From assembly GCA_036768485.1 (NCBI GenBank), contig JAVLUZ010000513.1:1389413-1453412 (forward strand): a DNA stretch of 64,000 bases, written 5' to 3'. The position numbers were made by a program, and so were the translations under genes. Shown piece by piece: positions 49,829-61,155 of the stretch. The notes under the pieces are model-generated. The model was given only the letters and a program-made list of their open reading frames with translations. It was not told the origin of the DNA and did not search any database. This stretch comes from Mermis nigrescens (Eukaryota; Nematoda; Enoplea; Mermithida; Mermithidae). Within the stretch, counting starts at the first letter, position 1, and every line of letters starts with the position of its first letter.

Positions 49829-50817
49829 TGTCACGTACAATCAACTTTTCTCTGTAATTATCTAAAAGTGCTATGTTTCTTTAACATAAATATTGACAAA
49901 AATATTGTGTGCATGATCAAAATATTTAGAATGCGCATTTATATATATATATATATATATATAATTAACATGCAGTAATAATTGTCAATAAAATCATGTT
50001 TAATATTTAGGCATGTAAAGCGAGTTTTCAGAAATGTAGTATTTAATATATTCAATGTAGTGTTTTGTAAAATGGCACGTGAGAAATTGTAGGGTAAGCC
50101 AATATCAAAGGAAAAGCAAAAAGCTGCAATGTAAGCTGGGAATGAACGAAATCGAGTTTAGCACAGAAAATATAGCAAAAATATAAAATATATTTTCAAG
50201 TACAGATTAAGTCGCAAGAGATTATTGAGAAAAGTGACCAAGTTTCTCTCAAGGGTGTCACGAGCCAGAAATACTTAAACTTTTGTTACCTCACTGTTAA
50301 AAGATACTGTAGGCGTAGTTGCATGCATTATGACCAGCCGTAAAAGAGCAAGCAAGCCACAAATGAAAGGCACCGCTGTAGTAGGAAAGTAAAACAATGA
50401 AGATAAAGAGCATGCCAATGAAAGCTGTGAAACTATGTACACTTTTAAGGTAAAGGGCATAAGTTCATAAGGTCATTTACACATGTGTGGCAAAAGATAC
50501 ATACATGTAAATGATATAACAACCGCAATTTATCTACCAAATGCCAGCATGTAATAGATACAACACGGAAACGTGCATGAAAGAGCCCACAACTAACACT
50601 TATTCCACTTCAAAGCAAAAATGCAAAAATCTGCAAAATAAAAGGATAATTAAAGCTTCCATTGTCAGAAAAAGGTAATAAAAAAACGGCTTAATCTAAC
50701 CAAAGGCTTCAGTTCCTTGGTGTTTTCTCCTAAAAACTTGGGCAGTGCCATTTCTCGTTTTACCTACGTTTTAAAATATATTCACATATTTGAGGTGATT
50801 TCCTTATTCTATCTTAA

Positions 50818-51883
50818 CCCTTCATTAATGCCCGTCCCATTTTTCTCCATAAAGTTTGATGCAAAATAACTCAAGAACAATGGAATCTTATAAAGCGTGC
50901 AAGTGTTCATTTGAAAGCATTGTCCAAGATCTGCAAGTTTATGTGCGTTTTCTTTTTTGTTAGTAGTGTGAAATTTGAAATATACTGTACTGAAATAACC
51001 CCACTTTTGTCCGCCGCATTGGTCGTTCCGGGTTCCACAATTTTTTGTTTCTCTGGTCAGGAATTTTTACGAGCTGTGGAGCTCATTCAGGGCTTTCTAA
51101 CAGTATCTCAATAATTAAAATGCGGCTAATACTCTTTGAGAAATTTAAATCGAAAAATAAAGTCCCATTTTTGGGACACATCGCTCATAAGTGACAGCAT
51201 GAAAAAGCGACTCTGCTTTTCTCTTGATGATACCTAGTCTTATGTCTTCATGACCTCTATTACCAGAAACTGCTCAAATTCTCTCTTGGAATTGTATGTA
51301 CATACATACTACCCAGTGGCGGATCCAGGATTTTCCGAAGGGGGAGGGGCGGTACCCCAAAGGGGGGGTGGGACCCTCATGTATTTGGGAGGAAAAATTG
51401 CTTGTTTTTACCCAAATATTGCTCAAAGATAGTTAATTTGCGCATTATTTTGGGCCAATAGGGGCGGTTGCCCCCGTCCGTCCCTGACACTACCTATGTA
51501 AACCAGCTGCTTTACAGTCCAATTAGGTACATAGGTACCTATACCTACCTATATGTATCTTGTATGTATCTGAACTAGAGGATCGCCTTGGAACAACATC
51601 AGACTATATAGAGAACGTCAATCCCAAAAATTTTCCATGCAAAAATGATGGCAAAAATGGAATGTACACTTATTGACAAACGTCCTGCATGTAAACTTAT
51701 TAATGACCGTCCCAAAAATGGGACATACACTTATTAACAACCGTCCCAAAAATGGGACTTTTTCTCACGTCCCACTGTAGCTAGAGTCACAAAGAATTAT
51801 GGAGACTTCTTGAAGGATGGGGAATTCGAATACAAATGAGATTTTGAATGAACTACCCTACACAAAGTGCCATTAATAAAGGG
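50818..51883. mobile_element. piggyBac-like element in the 3' LTR
   Basis: TTAA flanks both ends (50814-50817, 51884-51887). The TIRs are CCCTTCATTAATG and, reverse complemented, CCCTTTATTAATG. The other LTR shows the empty site (CTATCTTAAACTGTAATC). The inside has repeated CGTCCCAAAAATGGGAC words at both subterminal regions. There is no transposase, so it is non-autonomous. Confidence 0.92.
51314..51486 (+). mobile_element. 173-bp hAT MITE inside the piggyBac-like element
   Basis: Begins CAGTGGCGGATCCAGG and ends GTCCGTCCCTG, classic hAT-type ends. The flanks ATACTACC (51306-51313) and ACACTACC (51487-51494) agree at 7 of 8. GGGCGG tracts lie beside both ends. Confidence 0.85.
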
Positions 51884-52035
51884 TTAAACCGTAATAACTG
51901 ATACTGAATTGTAAATAAACTTGATTAACTTAGCTCGCCTAGTTGTCTATTAAGTGGGGATCACCCCATACCTTGGCCATTGAGATATGATACATAATAG
52001 TCTGAGAAATAGGAGCACTGCAACCAAATCTTACA

Positions 52036-53400
52036 GAATCATGTGTTCACAAGCTTGAATCAACAAAAGATTTTATGGGTCACAATCTAGTAGAGCTTAA
52101 ATCAGGGTTTGGGCTACTAACAATGCTCTTAAAGTAGAATTTAAATGGTGTTGTAGTAATGTTTGTGAATCGGTCATAAATTTGCTATTAGAAGTAGGTA
52201 CAGTAGCAGCACTTAATAATGAAACAACTGTAAGCGATTTAGGCAATACTGGGGGTTGTCCTACTGCTCGTGGTTCATGCTCAAATCCAACTGGGACTAT
52301 AGTTTGGAATACCAAACGTTTTTCTAATTTTTCCCATATCAAAAAATTAGGAAATTATATGGCACTAGTTTTAGGCAAGCATATCATAGTTGAATCGATA
52401 CAAGGTGAGTTTAAAATAAAACATGTTACAAAAATTTGCAATTTTAACACGTTCTTATTTAACAGAACAAGGTCACCAAGAATGACAAAAATAATTCTCC
52501 AAGTTTTCAGTGATTTTGATCCAATGAATGCAAAATTTCAATGTTTATACAATAACATTATTGAACAGTTTTCAGCTTTTTCGAGCAACATGATTTCAAA
52601 TGTGTAATTCAGCTGACAGGCAATTGAAAACAATGTGGCAATTATTAAAATTACATCCTTCATTGGGAGCACGCGCACTTTCACTTTGTAATGATATAGT
52701 CGCTTCTTTTGCAGTCAAGTTTTAATGATTAGGGAAAGTGAGTCTATTGTACCAAATCACATATTCTGGGATTATAAAATTAATCAGACATGTTATGAAT
52801 ATTTGCCAATCAAGACACCAAAATCATATTCTTTTTATTGTGCCAGGTAGTCACAATGTAATAGCAAGTTCACCAACTGTTGATTGTAATCATCACATTA
52901 TGGGAATATATTTAGATCCAGAAATGGGATGGAAAATTTCTTCTGGACCTATTTATTTAAAAAAATTCTATACAAAATTTTGTGGAAACCTAAATATGAA
53001 ATGTTAACTTTCAATATGCCATCTATATTTCATGACCAGCATGCTGGGATTATTACTTCATTTGATTTAATACAAAATTACTCTTTTTGCATTTTGCAAT
53101 TAGAACAGAGATTTGAAAAACTTTTATTGTATACTTCTGCTTTGAGCCTTGATCATTGTATTGTTTATAAAATGTTAAGCAATACTGGCCATGCAATACA
53201 GAACTTATCATTAGCTCTTCATTAGCCATAGAACATATTATTGTGAAAGGTAGGAATAATCTTTTTTCCACTTTAGCAAAATTTTTATCCTATCCTTCTC
53301 AACTTATTTTAAATATATTAATAACAGTGGTCTCTATAACATTAAACATGCTTGCTTTTGTGTATTTTCTGAAATTTTAACAATATTGTCATCAAAGAAA
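52036..53400 (+). pseudogene. env: env-like gene of outer element, C-terminal part
   Basis: Continues the gene cut at 38550. One open frame, 52130-52607, has Cys-rich sequence (CCSNVCES, GGCPTARGSCSNPTG, KICNF) and N-glycosylation sites (NET, NFS, NRT). Later pieces are at 52929-53225. The end has QLILNILITVVSITLNMLAF (about 53300-53370), a membrane helix, then a basic tail. Several stops and shifts. It is followed directly by protease, so the order is env before pol. Confidence 0.6.
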
Positions 53401-53432
53401 TAAATACCAAAAATGTTGTAGCAGATCTTCAC

Positions 53433-53894
53433 GTGAGAGGATTCAAAATTTGTCTACTTTACGTGTACAACCTGTTATTTCTTTTGATGAACAAGCAATT
53501 CAAAGTGAAAATGATTCTACTAATCAAAATGCCAAAAGTAGTCAACCAGCTGTTACTGATATTTTGGTGCAAACTTTTTCATCCTTCTTCAAAGAAAAAC
53601 CTAAAAAATATGCCAAGTAGTCAACTTTTGACAACCGAATCAAACAATGAATGCTGTCCATATGTAGATGCTTGGGTAAACAATAATGATGAAACAGTAG
53701 AATGCTTAGTAGATTCTGGATCTGATATAATGTTAATTAGCTATGATTTATGTGAGGAATTGTGTTTATTAATTGGACCTCCTTTAATATCAGAATTTAG
53801 AACAGTAATGGAAGAAATGGGCCATTTATTGGGATCCGCTTGGAATAAAATTATCATTGGTGCCCCCTTAAACTGCTCTAAATTTGCCAACTGA
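53433..53894 (+). pseudogene. pro: outer element aspartic protease
   Basis: The long frame contains VDAWVNNNDETVECLVDSGS, with DSG replacing DTG, followed by DIMLISYDLCEEL, a retropepsin pattern (residues about 80-105). The N-terminal half overlaps the env cytoplasmic region in another frame. The next frame (53884-54351) overlaps by a few bases. Confidence 0.7.
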
Positions 53895-54351
53895 ATTAAT
53901 CAGGATACATGTAATGGATAAGTGCCCATCTAGCTTTATTATTGAAACAGATTATCAGCAAAGGTATCCAAAAATTGATTTTCAGTGGAAAAATCAGAGA
54001 ATTGATTTTGGATGTTACAAAATTCCCATTGAAAATAATTTGTATTTTCCTGAAACGACTCAAGGTACGGTCTTAGTTAGTCACACAACCAGTGTCCCTT
54101 CTAGATCTATCACTTTTATTTCAGCATATGTTGAACTTCCTTATGCGCAATTCAATACTCATATTTTTGAACCATTTTCTTTATTTTGCAAAAAATATGG
54201 TGTTCAAGTAGCGTGTTCTCTTGTTCAGGAATTCATTCCTATTAGCGTTTTAAATTCTACACAAAATCCAATTATCATTTGTTCTGGTTCTAAAGTCGGA
54301 AAAGTAGGCTGCCTCCTCAATGTGAAAATCAAATTGTACCCCACATTGTAA
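53884..54351 (+). pseudogene. pol: outer element pol linker region
   Basis: A 155-codon frame follows the protease with an 11-base overlap in a different frame. It has the look of the protease-RT linker (FIIETDYQQRYPKIDF, then TVLVSHTTSVPSRS). No catalytic motif. Confidence 0.6.
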
Positions 54352-54529
54352 ATAATGTTAACAGTAACAATTTTTCTCATAATAAACAATTTCAAGAATT
54401 AATACTACCTAACAAAAAATTTGACAAAAGAACAAGAAAAACAATTTTTTAGCTTTTTGAATAGAATTTCAGAATATTTTTGTCAGACGTGATCTAGATT
54501 TAGGGAAAACAAATCTTGCTAAACATTGC

Positions 54530-54890
54530 ATTAATATAAATGACAATGAACCGATTCAGCAGATACCGTACCAGGTACCCTGTAAACAAAAATGCGTAAT
54601 CAATGAAGAAGTTCAGAAAATGATGCAAAAAGGAGTAATTTGATCAGCTCAGAGCCCTTGGTTGAGTCCTGTTGTTTTATTTCCAAAGAAAACGAGAGGC
54701 TATAGATTTTGCATTGATTATTGGAAACTAAATTCAGTGAATAAAAAGGATTCATATCTGTTGCAACGTATTGATGATATTTTTGATCCTGTTAAAAATG
54801 CTGTTTTCTTTTCCACCCTTGATCAAGCTTGAGGCTATTGGCAGATTCCCATTAATGAACAAGATAAAGAGTGATCAGTACCAATGAGGG
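54530..54890 (+). pseudogene. pol: outer element reverse transcriptase, N-terminal part
   Basis: Reads EPIQQIPYQVPCKQK, SPWLSPVVLFPKKTRGYRFC, IDYWKLNSVNKKDSY and FFSTLDQA-GYWQIPI, the fingers/palm of Ty3/gypsy RT with in-frame stops. It ends at about 54890 before the YxDD motif. RT sequence resumes at about 55690 beyond that motif, so the catalytic block is gone. Confidence 0.85.
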
Positions 54891-54891
54891 A

Positions 54892-55680
54892 TTAATTCCG
54901 GAACAAGACGTCAAGATCGTCATCTTGCCCAAAACGATGCTGGGCACAAGAATGCTGCTGTGTCACAAAGCTGGCATAATCTGGATTCACTTTGTTGGTC
55001 TTAGCCTTATCTATCTGTCGACTCCTCACGTAATCGACTATGTTATGCCACCCAGAGTAGGCCTGCTGCTTCAACTTCTCATACGCGGGCATTGACTGCA
55101 CAGCCTCCTCTCCCAAACTCAGGGTTGCTAGAACGACAAACAGCATTGCATTTTCAGCTGGTTGTAAAAACTGAAGGCAGCAGTTGTTAAAGACCCTCGA
55201 CCAAGCGTGATAAAGGCACTGCGCCGATTTGCTCTCATCCAAGTAAGTGTGAATAAACTTAACTATGAGCAAAACACTGTTCAATGTTGGAGTTGTGGTC
55301 ACCATTGACATAAACTCTGACAGTGAGATGCCCTGCTTAGCCGCAATCATAAAGACAAATTTTATCATCTGCAGTCCATTGTACGAAGTGTGCAACACTG
55401 AGCAAAATTCGAGTATACCAAGCTCAGTTGATGATTGACGATCCGTTTTGAACTTTATGACAGCCGGTTTTCAAATAAAGTGGCAAGTTCTATAGTTCCA
55501 GCTCAAGCTGTCGTCAAAATCACATGCACTGAAGATTTCTGGATCAATTGCGCCACGCCAGCAGGTCCTTCACAGCTGTAGAACGCCTTTGAGGAGTTGA
55601 TAGCTCTTGAAGTCAGGGTCGCGTAAACGGACTCCACTGATTAGACGCTAGCTCGTAACTTTGTTGCCGCTAAGAAAGAT
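54892..55680 (-). pseudogene. viral-nucleoprotein-like fossil (tentative)
   Basis: A minus-strand frame stays open for 168 codons (54892-55398) and, with two stops (near 55470 and 55580), is readable to about 55670. It is less AT-rich than its surroundings and mostly alpha-helical in composition, with short diagnostic-looking runs such as STELGILEFCSVLHTS. By eye it weakly recalls nucleoproteins of non-segmented negative-strand RNA viruses. It replaces the middle of the RT. A captured host gene is the alternative. Confidence 0.3.
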
Positions 55681-55689
55681 ATGAATGCC

Positions 55690-56280
55690 GCAAAATTAAA
55701 AAAAAACTTTTCAAAGAACACCTTAAAAGATTAGAGGAAATATTTTTCAACTCAAAAAAGCTGGATGAAAATTACGCTTAGAACAATGTAGATTTTTCAT
55801 GATCAAAATATCCTAATTAGGGCATGAAATTTCAGCAAAAGGGATTGAACCTGATCCATGTAAAGTAGAAGCAATTATAAGTTTTCCATTTCCTAAAAAT
55901 ATTGACAATTTCCAAAGTTTTCTTGGTCTAGCGGGTTACTATCACTGCTTCATTGGAGATTTTTCAAAAATTTTGCTATTCCCTAACACATGTTGCTAAA
56001 GAAAAATTATGCTTTCAAGTGAACTGAAGATTGCAAAAATGCTTTCAAAATCATAAAATTCTTTTAACTTCTTCACCATTGCTTATTTACCCTGATTTTG
56101 AAAAACCTTCCATACTCCTAACAGATGCTTCTCCCATAGGTTTAGGTGCTATTTCAATGCTAGAAATAGAAAATTGTGAAAAACTAGTAGCATACGCAAG
56201 CAGATCTTTGACTAAAGCTGAGAAAAATTACACTGTAACAGAGCAAGAAACTTTAGCCATGATTTTTACTATTTAACATT
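55690..56280 (+). pseudogene. pol: outer element RT connection and RNase H
   Basis: Resumes with EHLKRLEEIFFNSKKL, then GHEISAKGIEPDPCK and FLGLAGYYHCFI in shifting frames (55690-55990). An open frame 56031-56276 gives the RNase H with ILLTDASPIGLGAISM and AYASRSLTKAEKNYTVTEQE. MTDHSAL follows at about 56320. Confidence 0.85.
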
Positions 56281-56380
56281 TTAGGCAATATTTATATCAG
56301 CAAAAAGTTACTATAATGACTGATCATTCTGCTCTCCAACAAGTCCTTGAAAAACCTGACCCTTCTAGTCGCAAAGCAAG

Positions 56381-57260
56381 GTGTGGCTTAGCCCTTCAAG
56401 ATTTTCAAGAACTAGCAATGAAAGCATTGACCAGGTAGAGAAATATATTAATGTAGATGCATTATCTAGAAATATTGGGAAAATTAATGTGGTTAAAAAC
56501 GTAAAAAGTAATGAAGAAACAAACAATACTATTTCTGCTGAAAAATTCAAAGAACTGCAAGCTAATGATTTATTTTGTCAACCTCTATTAGATTTCCTGA
56601 AATTTGGTCATCTACCTGAAAATGATAAAGAAGCTAGACACGTAATTTTAATTGCTGATAAATATGTAATTCTGAATGATTTATTGTACCCTATAGGGAC
56701 ACAATCAAATAACCTGGATGGGGAAGCCAGATTAGTTTTCCTAAAATATTGCAAGCCAAAATTTTAGAAGCATGTCATGACAATGTCTTTTCAGGTCATT
56801 TTGGTTTTGCTCCTACTTATGCTAAAATAGAATTGCAAAATTTTTTTTGGCATACTTCATATGCAGATACAAAAAATTATTGTTCAAATTGCATCAGCTG
56901 TATGTACAATGTGCAAATCAACAAAACAGAAAATAAGAGCACCTTTTGTATCAATTCCAGTCACCGGAACATTTGATAGAGTCACCGTAGACATTCTTGG
57001 ACCACTTCAACTAATTAAAAACGGGAATAAAAATGTGATTGTCTTCACCTAATATTTGACAAGATATTCAATTGTGCTAGCAATACCGGAGCCACCGTCA
57101 AAACTGTTGCAAAAATTTTTATAAATGACATAGTTTTGAAACACGACGCACCGCTCTTGCTCCTTTCAGATAAAGGTACAAACTTTCTTTCTGAACTAGT
57201 TAAAAAATATGCCACTTGTGTGGGACATAAAAACTCAATACTGCATTGTATCATCCACAA
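56381..57260 (+). pseudogene. pol: outer element integrase, N-terminal and core
   Basis: The N-terminal zinc-binding domain has ACHDNVFSGHFG and CSNCISCM (56760-56930). Core motifs are FDRVTVDILGPLQ (about 56975, first Asp) and LLSDKGTNFLSELVKKY (about 57155, second Asp), in different frames. The catalytic Glu region after 57250 is frame-broken. Confidence 0.82.
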
Positions 57261-57529
57261 ACTGATGGACTTGTTAACGTTTTATTAAAACTTTAGCAAT
57301 TATACTTTCGATATACGTGAATAAGCAGCATAACAATTGGGATACTTTTTTACCTTTTGCCTTTTTGCTTACAATTTATCATCACAAGAATCTACAAAAT
57401 TTTCTCCTCTCTTTTTACTTTACGGCACACACGCTCACTTAACTTACCTTTAGATAGCGCTTTGAATTTTGTTCCAAGTAACTGCTTATTGTAAACTTGC
57501 AAGTAACAAGCATTTTTAATGCTCAGCAA

Positions 57530-57831
57530 AACAAGCCCTTCAATATAATAAAAAAGTTCATGCATGCAACGTAAAAATAGGCAACAAGGTCTACCAATAT
57601 GTTTTGGGGAATAAACCAGAACAATCACTAAAGTTTGTGCATGAATGGCAAGGACCTTACTTAGTAACCAACATAAAGCATCCAAACGTAAAATTAAGCA
57701 TAAAATTGGGAAAATGCGGAAGCAAAGAAGAATGGGTTCACATTAATTCACTTAAACCAAAAGAGCAAATGAAATCAAAAATTTGTGATATGAATGATAA
57801 AGTTGAAAATGAGCCAATCATTGGGACTTAA
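57530..57831 (+). pseudogene. pol: outer element integrase C-terminus (GPY/F)
   Basis: The open frame includes FVHEWQGPYLVTNIKHP, the GPY/F module of Ty3/gypsy integrases, then a Lys-rich end with a stop at 57831. No 3' LTR was found downstream, so this side of the element may be truncated. Confidence 0.75.
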
Positions 57832-58125
57832 TAATGAATGATTCATGTTATAAAAAGCATGTATGTATTGATATATTTTGATTAAAAAGATTATTAAATT
57901 TTCCCACCGTTTTTGGGATCATGTTCACAAAAATATGAAGAAAATCATAAAGTAGTGTCAGATAATAGCCATACCACAATAAATGGGATCACACGGTAAT
58001 AATAAAAATTTGCACACAAAAATAAGTACGCATATTCTCAAAATAAATCTAGCCCCTTCAATTTCTTCTTAACCCTGATTTATTCTTAACGCATTGCGCT
58101 GAACTTTAAAATATTGCATGTCGCA
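57832..58125. other. stretch after integrase, no LTR seen
   Basis: Holds no recognised gene or LTR. CCCACCGTTTTTGGGATC is the only GC-rich patch. I compared it by eye with 35-36.2 kb and saw no match. Confidence 0.4.
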
Positions 58126-58129
58126 GGAT

Positions 58130-58860
58130 CGGGCAAAGCATGCAAATTTGATTTATACTATCGCGTGAATGATTGTTTGCGCAAATTGCAGGACTGTATC
58201 ACGTAGTACAATTTTCCAATTTATACTTCCTGCAGAAGTTCGCATCACTTAATAATTTGCGCAGGCAAGAAATTTTGTCATGCAATGAATCATATTTAAG
58301 TCTATACTTCATAGCGTTCATCTCTGCAAAAAATGTCAAAAATTACTAATTTTAATAACAAGTTGGTGTCCAACGCGAATTTGCAAAATTGAGCTCGGAA
58401 GCAAATTTGCATCCTTTTTTGTGCATATTCCTATTGAATTGTCAAATTTGACATGTACAACGCCAATCAACACGGGTCAGCGTGCATGCGTGTACCTACT
58501 TAAATCATTTACGTCACACAACAATGCTTTGAATTTGTAATGAGTTCAGGCGAGAATGAAAATGAGCAAAAATATGTGTGAATAAATCATGCGATGATTC
58601 GCAAGATTTGCAGAAAAAATTGCACAATTTATTGCAGGATAGTCGAGTTTGCGAGAAATTGCAGCAAGTATAAATCAAAGATGTGATGCAACAAATTTTG
58701 TCAATTATTGCACAATTTTTTGCAGGAAGTATAAAGAGATGGCGCGATGCATCAATTTGCACAATTTTTGCAGGATGTGCTATTTTTAGAAAAAGTCATG
58801 CAATTCAATCCTGTGATGCAATCCTGCATGAAGTGATGCAATCCTGCATACACATGTTTT
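58130..58860. repeat. cluster of inverted TTGCAGGA-GTATAAA units
   Basis: TTATACTTCCTGCAG near 58222 faces TTGCAGGAAGTATAAA near 58721, and related words (AAATTGCAGGA, GCGCAGGCAAG, GCAGCAAGTATAAATC) occur between in both orientations. A run of GATGCAATCCTGCAT units ends the block. It is probably a degenerate MITE or stacked copies of one. Confidence 0.6.
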
Positions 58861-59430
58861 CTTCATTATTTTGTATTTTATGTGCTAAATATTTATTCAC
58901 TGTATCTTAATTATATTTTCCTCTTTATATACATTATTTTTGATTTCATTTGCTTTTGTTACCAATTATGGGATTTGCTTAGATAACTATGATATTATGT
59001 GTACAGTCATATAATTTTTAATTTTGGATATGTATTTAATTATTATTATTTTCTTGGAGTATCAATCTTTTTTAATACGTAATTAGACCATAAATGGGAA
59101 ACAAGAAGAACAAAAAGTAGTTTCTGTCTACACAGTAATGGTCAATCAAATTAGTTGACTTAAATAAAAATAATTTTTGCATCTTTCCAATTTGTATTAT
59201 ATTTTATCTAAAATACCAGCATTAAAATTGGACACAGAAAATAAATTCTTTTCCATATTCTTGGTAAATACTTTTTGTGAATGCTGTAGGTAATTTTTTA
59301 TTAATTTCATAAACCCTCTAAGTTTTCTTTCAACTTTCACCCTTAATCAATCAATGAAATAAAATACTTGTGGTGTAAAATTATAATTATTATATTATTT
59401 CACGTTTTGTCATAATATATGTTTATGTAG
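58861..59430. other. AT-rich stretch, no gene seen
   Basis: Poor in motifs. No repeats or coding potential recognised. Confidence 0.4.
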
Positions 59431-59435
59431 TAATC

Positions 59436-60369
59436 ATGATCAACGACAACAACAACGCGCTTTGGAAAACAATCCAGTGCAACATTAATATTGCTTTGCC
59501 AAACATTTTGGAATAATTCAACAGAAACATTGGGCGTAAACCTTTGCAGGGTCAGTATAAAATCTGCCCAAGAGACATTAATTGTGGTTTTGCATGCAAT
59601 CTGCTCCTAAATGACCCAAGAAAACTGGGGATTGTTTTGATAGATTCTGATTTCTATGGTGCAGAGACTTTACCTGATGGATCAATTACGTATGTCTGGC
59701 CGTGGGTTCTTTGGCCAAACAAGTTTGAGATATTTCCGATTGGTGACCACGGTTGAGTCAAAAAGCATAGTGCATTTGTTTATATAGTTCAGGCATGCTG
59801 TCTCAATGGGACCACAATCATTTTTGACCTTTGTCTGCTTGGATGCATTCCACCAGCTCTATAGTATTTATTGTGGAGTAAAAACGTTCAATGAATTGGT
59901 TTCAATTTTAACAACAACCGCATTGCTTTAGGGAACATGGACACTAGGTTATCAATGTGCAATGAGCAGGCAGATTGTCATAGTATTTGGAACGTCCTTT
60001 ACCATCAAAAGACATTGAACTACTTGTGTAAATGACTTGAAGTCAGATGACCTGGGAGCACTTCATGAGAAATCAAAAATGCCATTCAACCTTGGAGGTA
60101 TACGACAGGGAGTGCTTCATATATGCAAATATTTATTCGACTGTGATTTAGACAAATCGAGGGGACAAGGCTTATATTGGGCAAAATCTACCAACATTCT
60201 GCCTAAACAAGCTAATTATGCCGCCCTGGATGCCCTAGCGGGAATGGACATTTATATTTCTACCAATGTTTATCACAATGCGCTTGCTACTCTAGAGAAC
60301 AAACTTCGCAGATGCTTTAAGCTGCAATCAGTTTGCATATTGCCAGCAAACTATTTTGTAACTCTTTAG
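59436..60369 (+). pseudogene. DEDD-type 3'-5' exonuclease-like gene, decayed
   Basis: Possible start at 59436 (MINDNNNALWKTI). Frame 59544-59756 is open, then readable pieces give FVYIVQACCLNGTTIIFDL, CIPPAL and IGFNFNNNRIAL. The frame 60037-60369 ends in LPKQANYAALDALAGMDIY, the third motif (YAxxDA) of WRN/RNase D-type exonucleases. The second-motif Asp appears as Asn (NNNRIAL) and at least three stops interrupt it, so it is probably dead. Its origin (host copy or transposon-carried) is open. Confidence 0.55.
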
Positions 60370-60372
60370 AAC

Positions 60373-60901
60373 GTGATGAAGATGTCAGCACTAATTACAG
60401 CAATAAAAGAAATGAAGGGAGCAATACCAAAGAAAAACAATGAAATAAAAGAAATGAACACAACAGCTAGTTTCATTGAAGGTTCAGAGAAGATTGCTGA
60501 TACATGCAAAAAGAATATTGCCATTGAAGCGGGACCTTCTGATTTATTGCAAAATGAGGCACTGAACAAAATTGTGAATGATGCACAAGTGATAAAGATG
60601 GATGAATTGCAAGTTGTTGGTGCCGCTTATGAACAAATGAAAGCATATTGTAAGGAATTCCGTAGCCAGTTTGGAAGACCGGAAACACCAACATTTACTC
60701 AAAGTACGTGGACACCGGGAATGCAGGGATTTTTGCACAAAAACAATAAATCAGTTTAATAAGGACTTTGAATTCGTACTATCTACTGAAATGGAGAATA
60801 AGCTAATTGCCTTTCTGACTGAAAGACTGTTAGAACGTAGCCACTGCTCTTTAAAATGCCGGGATCACTTCAAGCAAGGTCAACAACAGGAAGCTCAGTG
60901 A
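60373..60901 (+). pseudogene. unidentified downstream continuation of exonuclease gene
   Basis: Open frames at 60373-60759 (128 codons, Lys/Glu-rich, starts MMKMSALITAIKEMKG) and 60671-60901 follow without gap and overlap in another frame. They look like the tail of the same decayed gene (RSQFGRPETPTFTQSTW, then FVLSTEMENKLIAFLTERLL). No domain recognised. Confidence 0.4.
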
Positions 60902-61000
60902 TCAATGAATGAGCTTTTGCTTAATTTGCCACTCTGGCTATAGGTTTATGCTAGGGCCTGAGAGCATCAGCAGATGCCACTACTAGTGTTATAAAAAGAT

Positions 61001-61155
61001 AAGGATTTTTCGCAAGATAAAAGATAAAGATAAAGTTGAAATTTTAAAATCTAAAAGATAAAGATGAAGATAAAGATAGAAAATTAAGAAAGATAAAGAT
61101 AAAGATAATTTGCAAGATAAAGGAATCAAAAAGATAAAGATAAAGTGTAAATTTG
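61001..61155 (+). repeat. GATAAA microsatellite
   Basis: Runs of AAAGATAAAGATAAA interrupted by short AT blocks. It is a purine-rich simple repeat. Confidence 0.9.

Larger units (their letters stand above)
49829..52035 (+). repeat. inner element 3' LTR with internal insertion
   Basis: Matches the 5' LTR from TGTCACGTACAATC to CTTACA, with many substitutions and small indels. It is longer by about 1 kb because of the piggyBac-like element at 50818-51883. Removing that leaves about 1.14 kb. Confidence 0.9.

Noticed and set aside
57832..59430. 3' LTR of the outer element
   Set aside because: No stretch matches 35.2-36.2 kb by eye, and no second CTATAAAAG/CCCAGGCACA pair is present.
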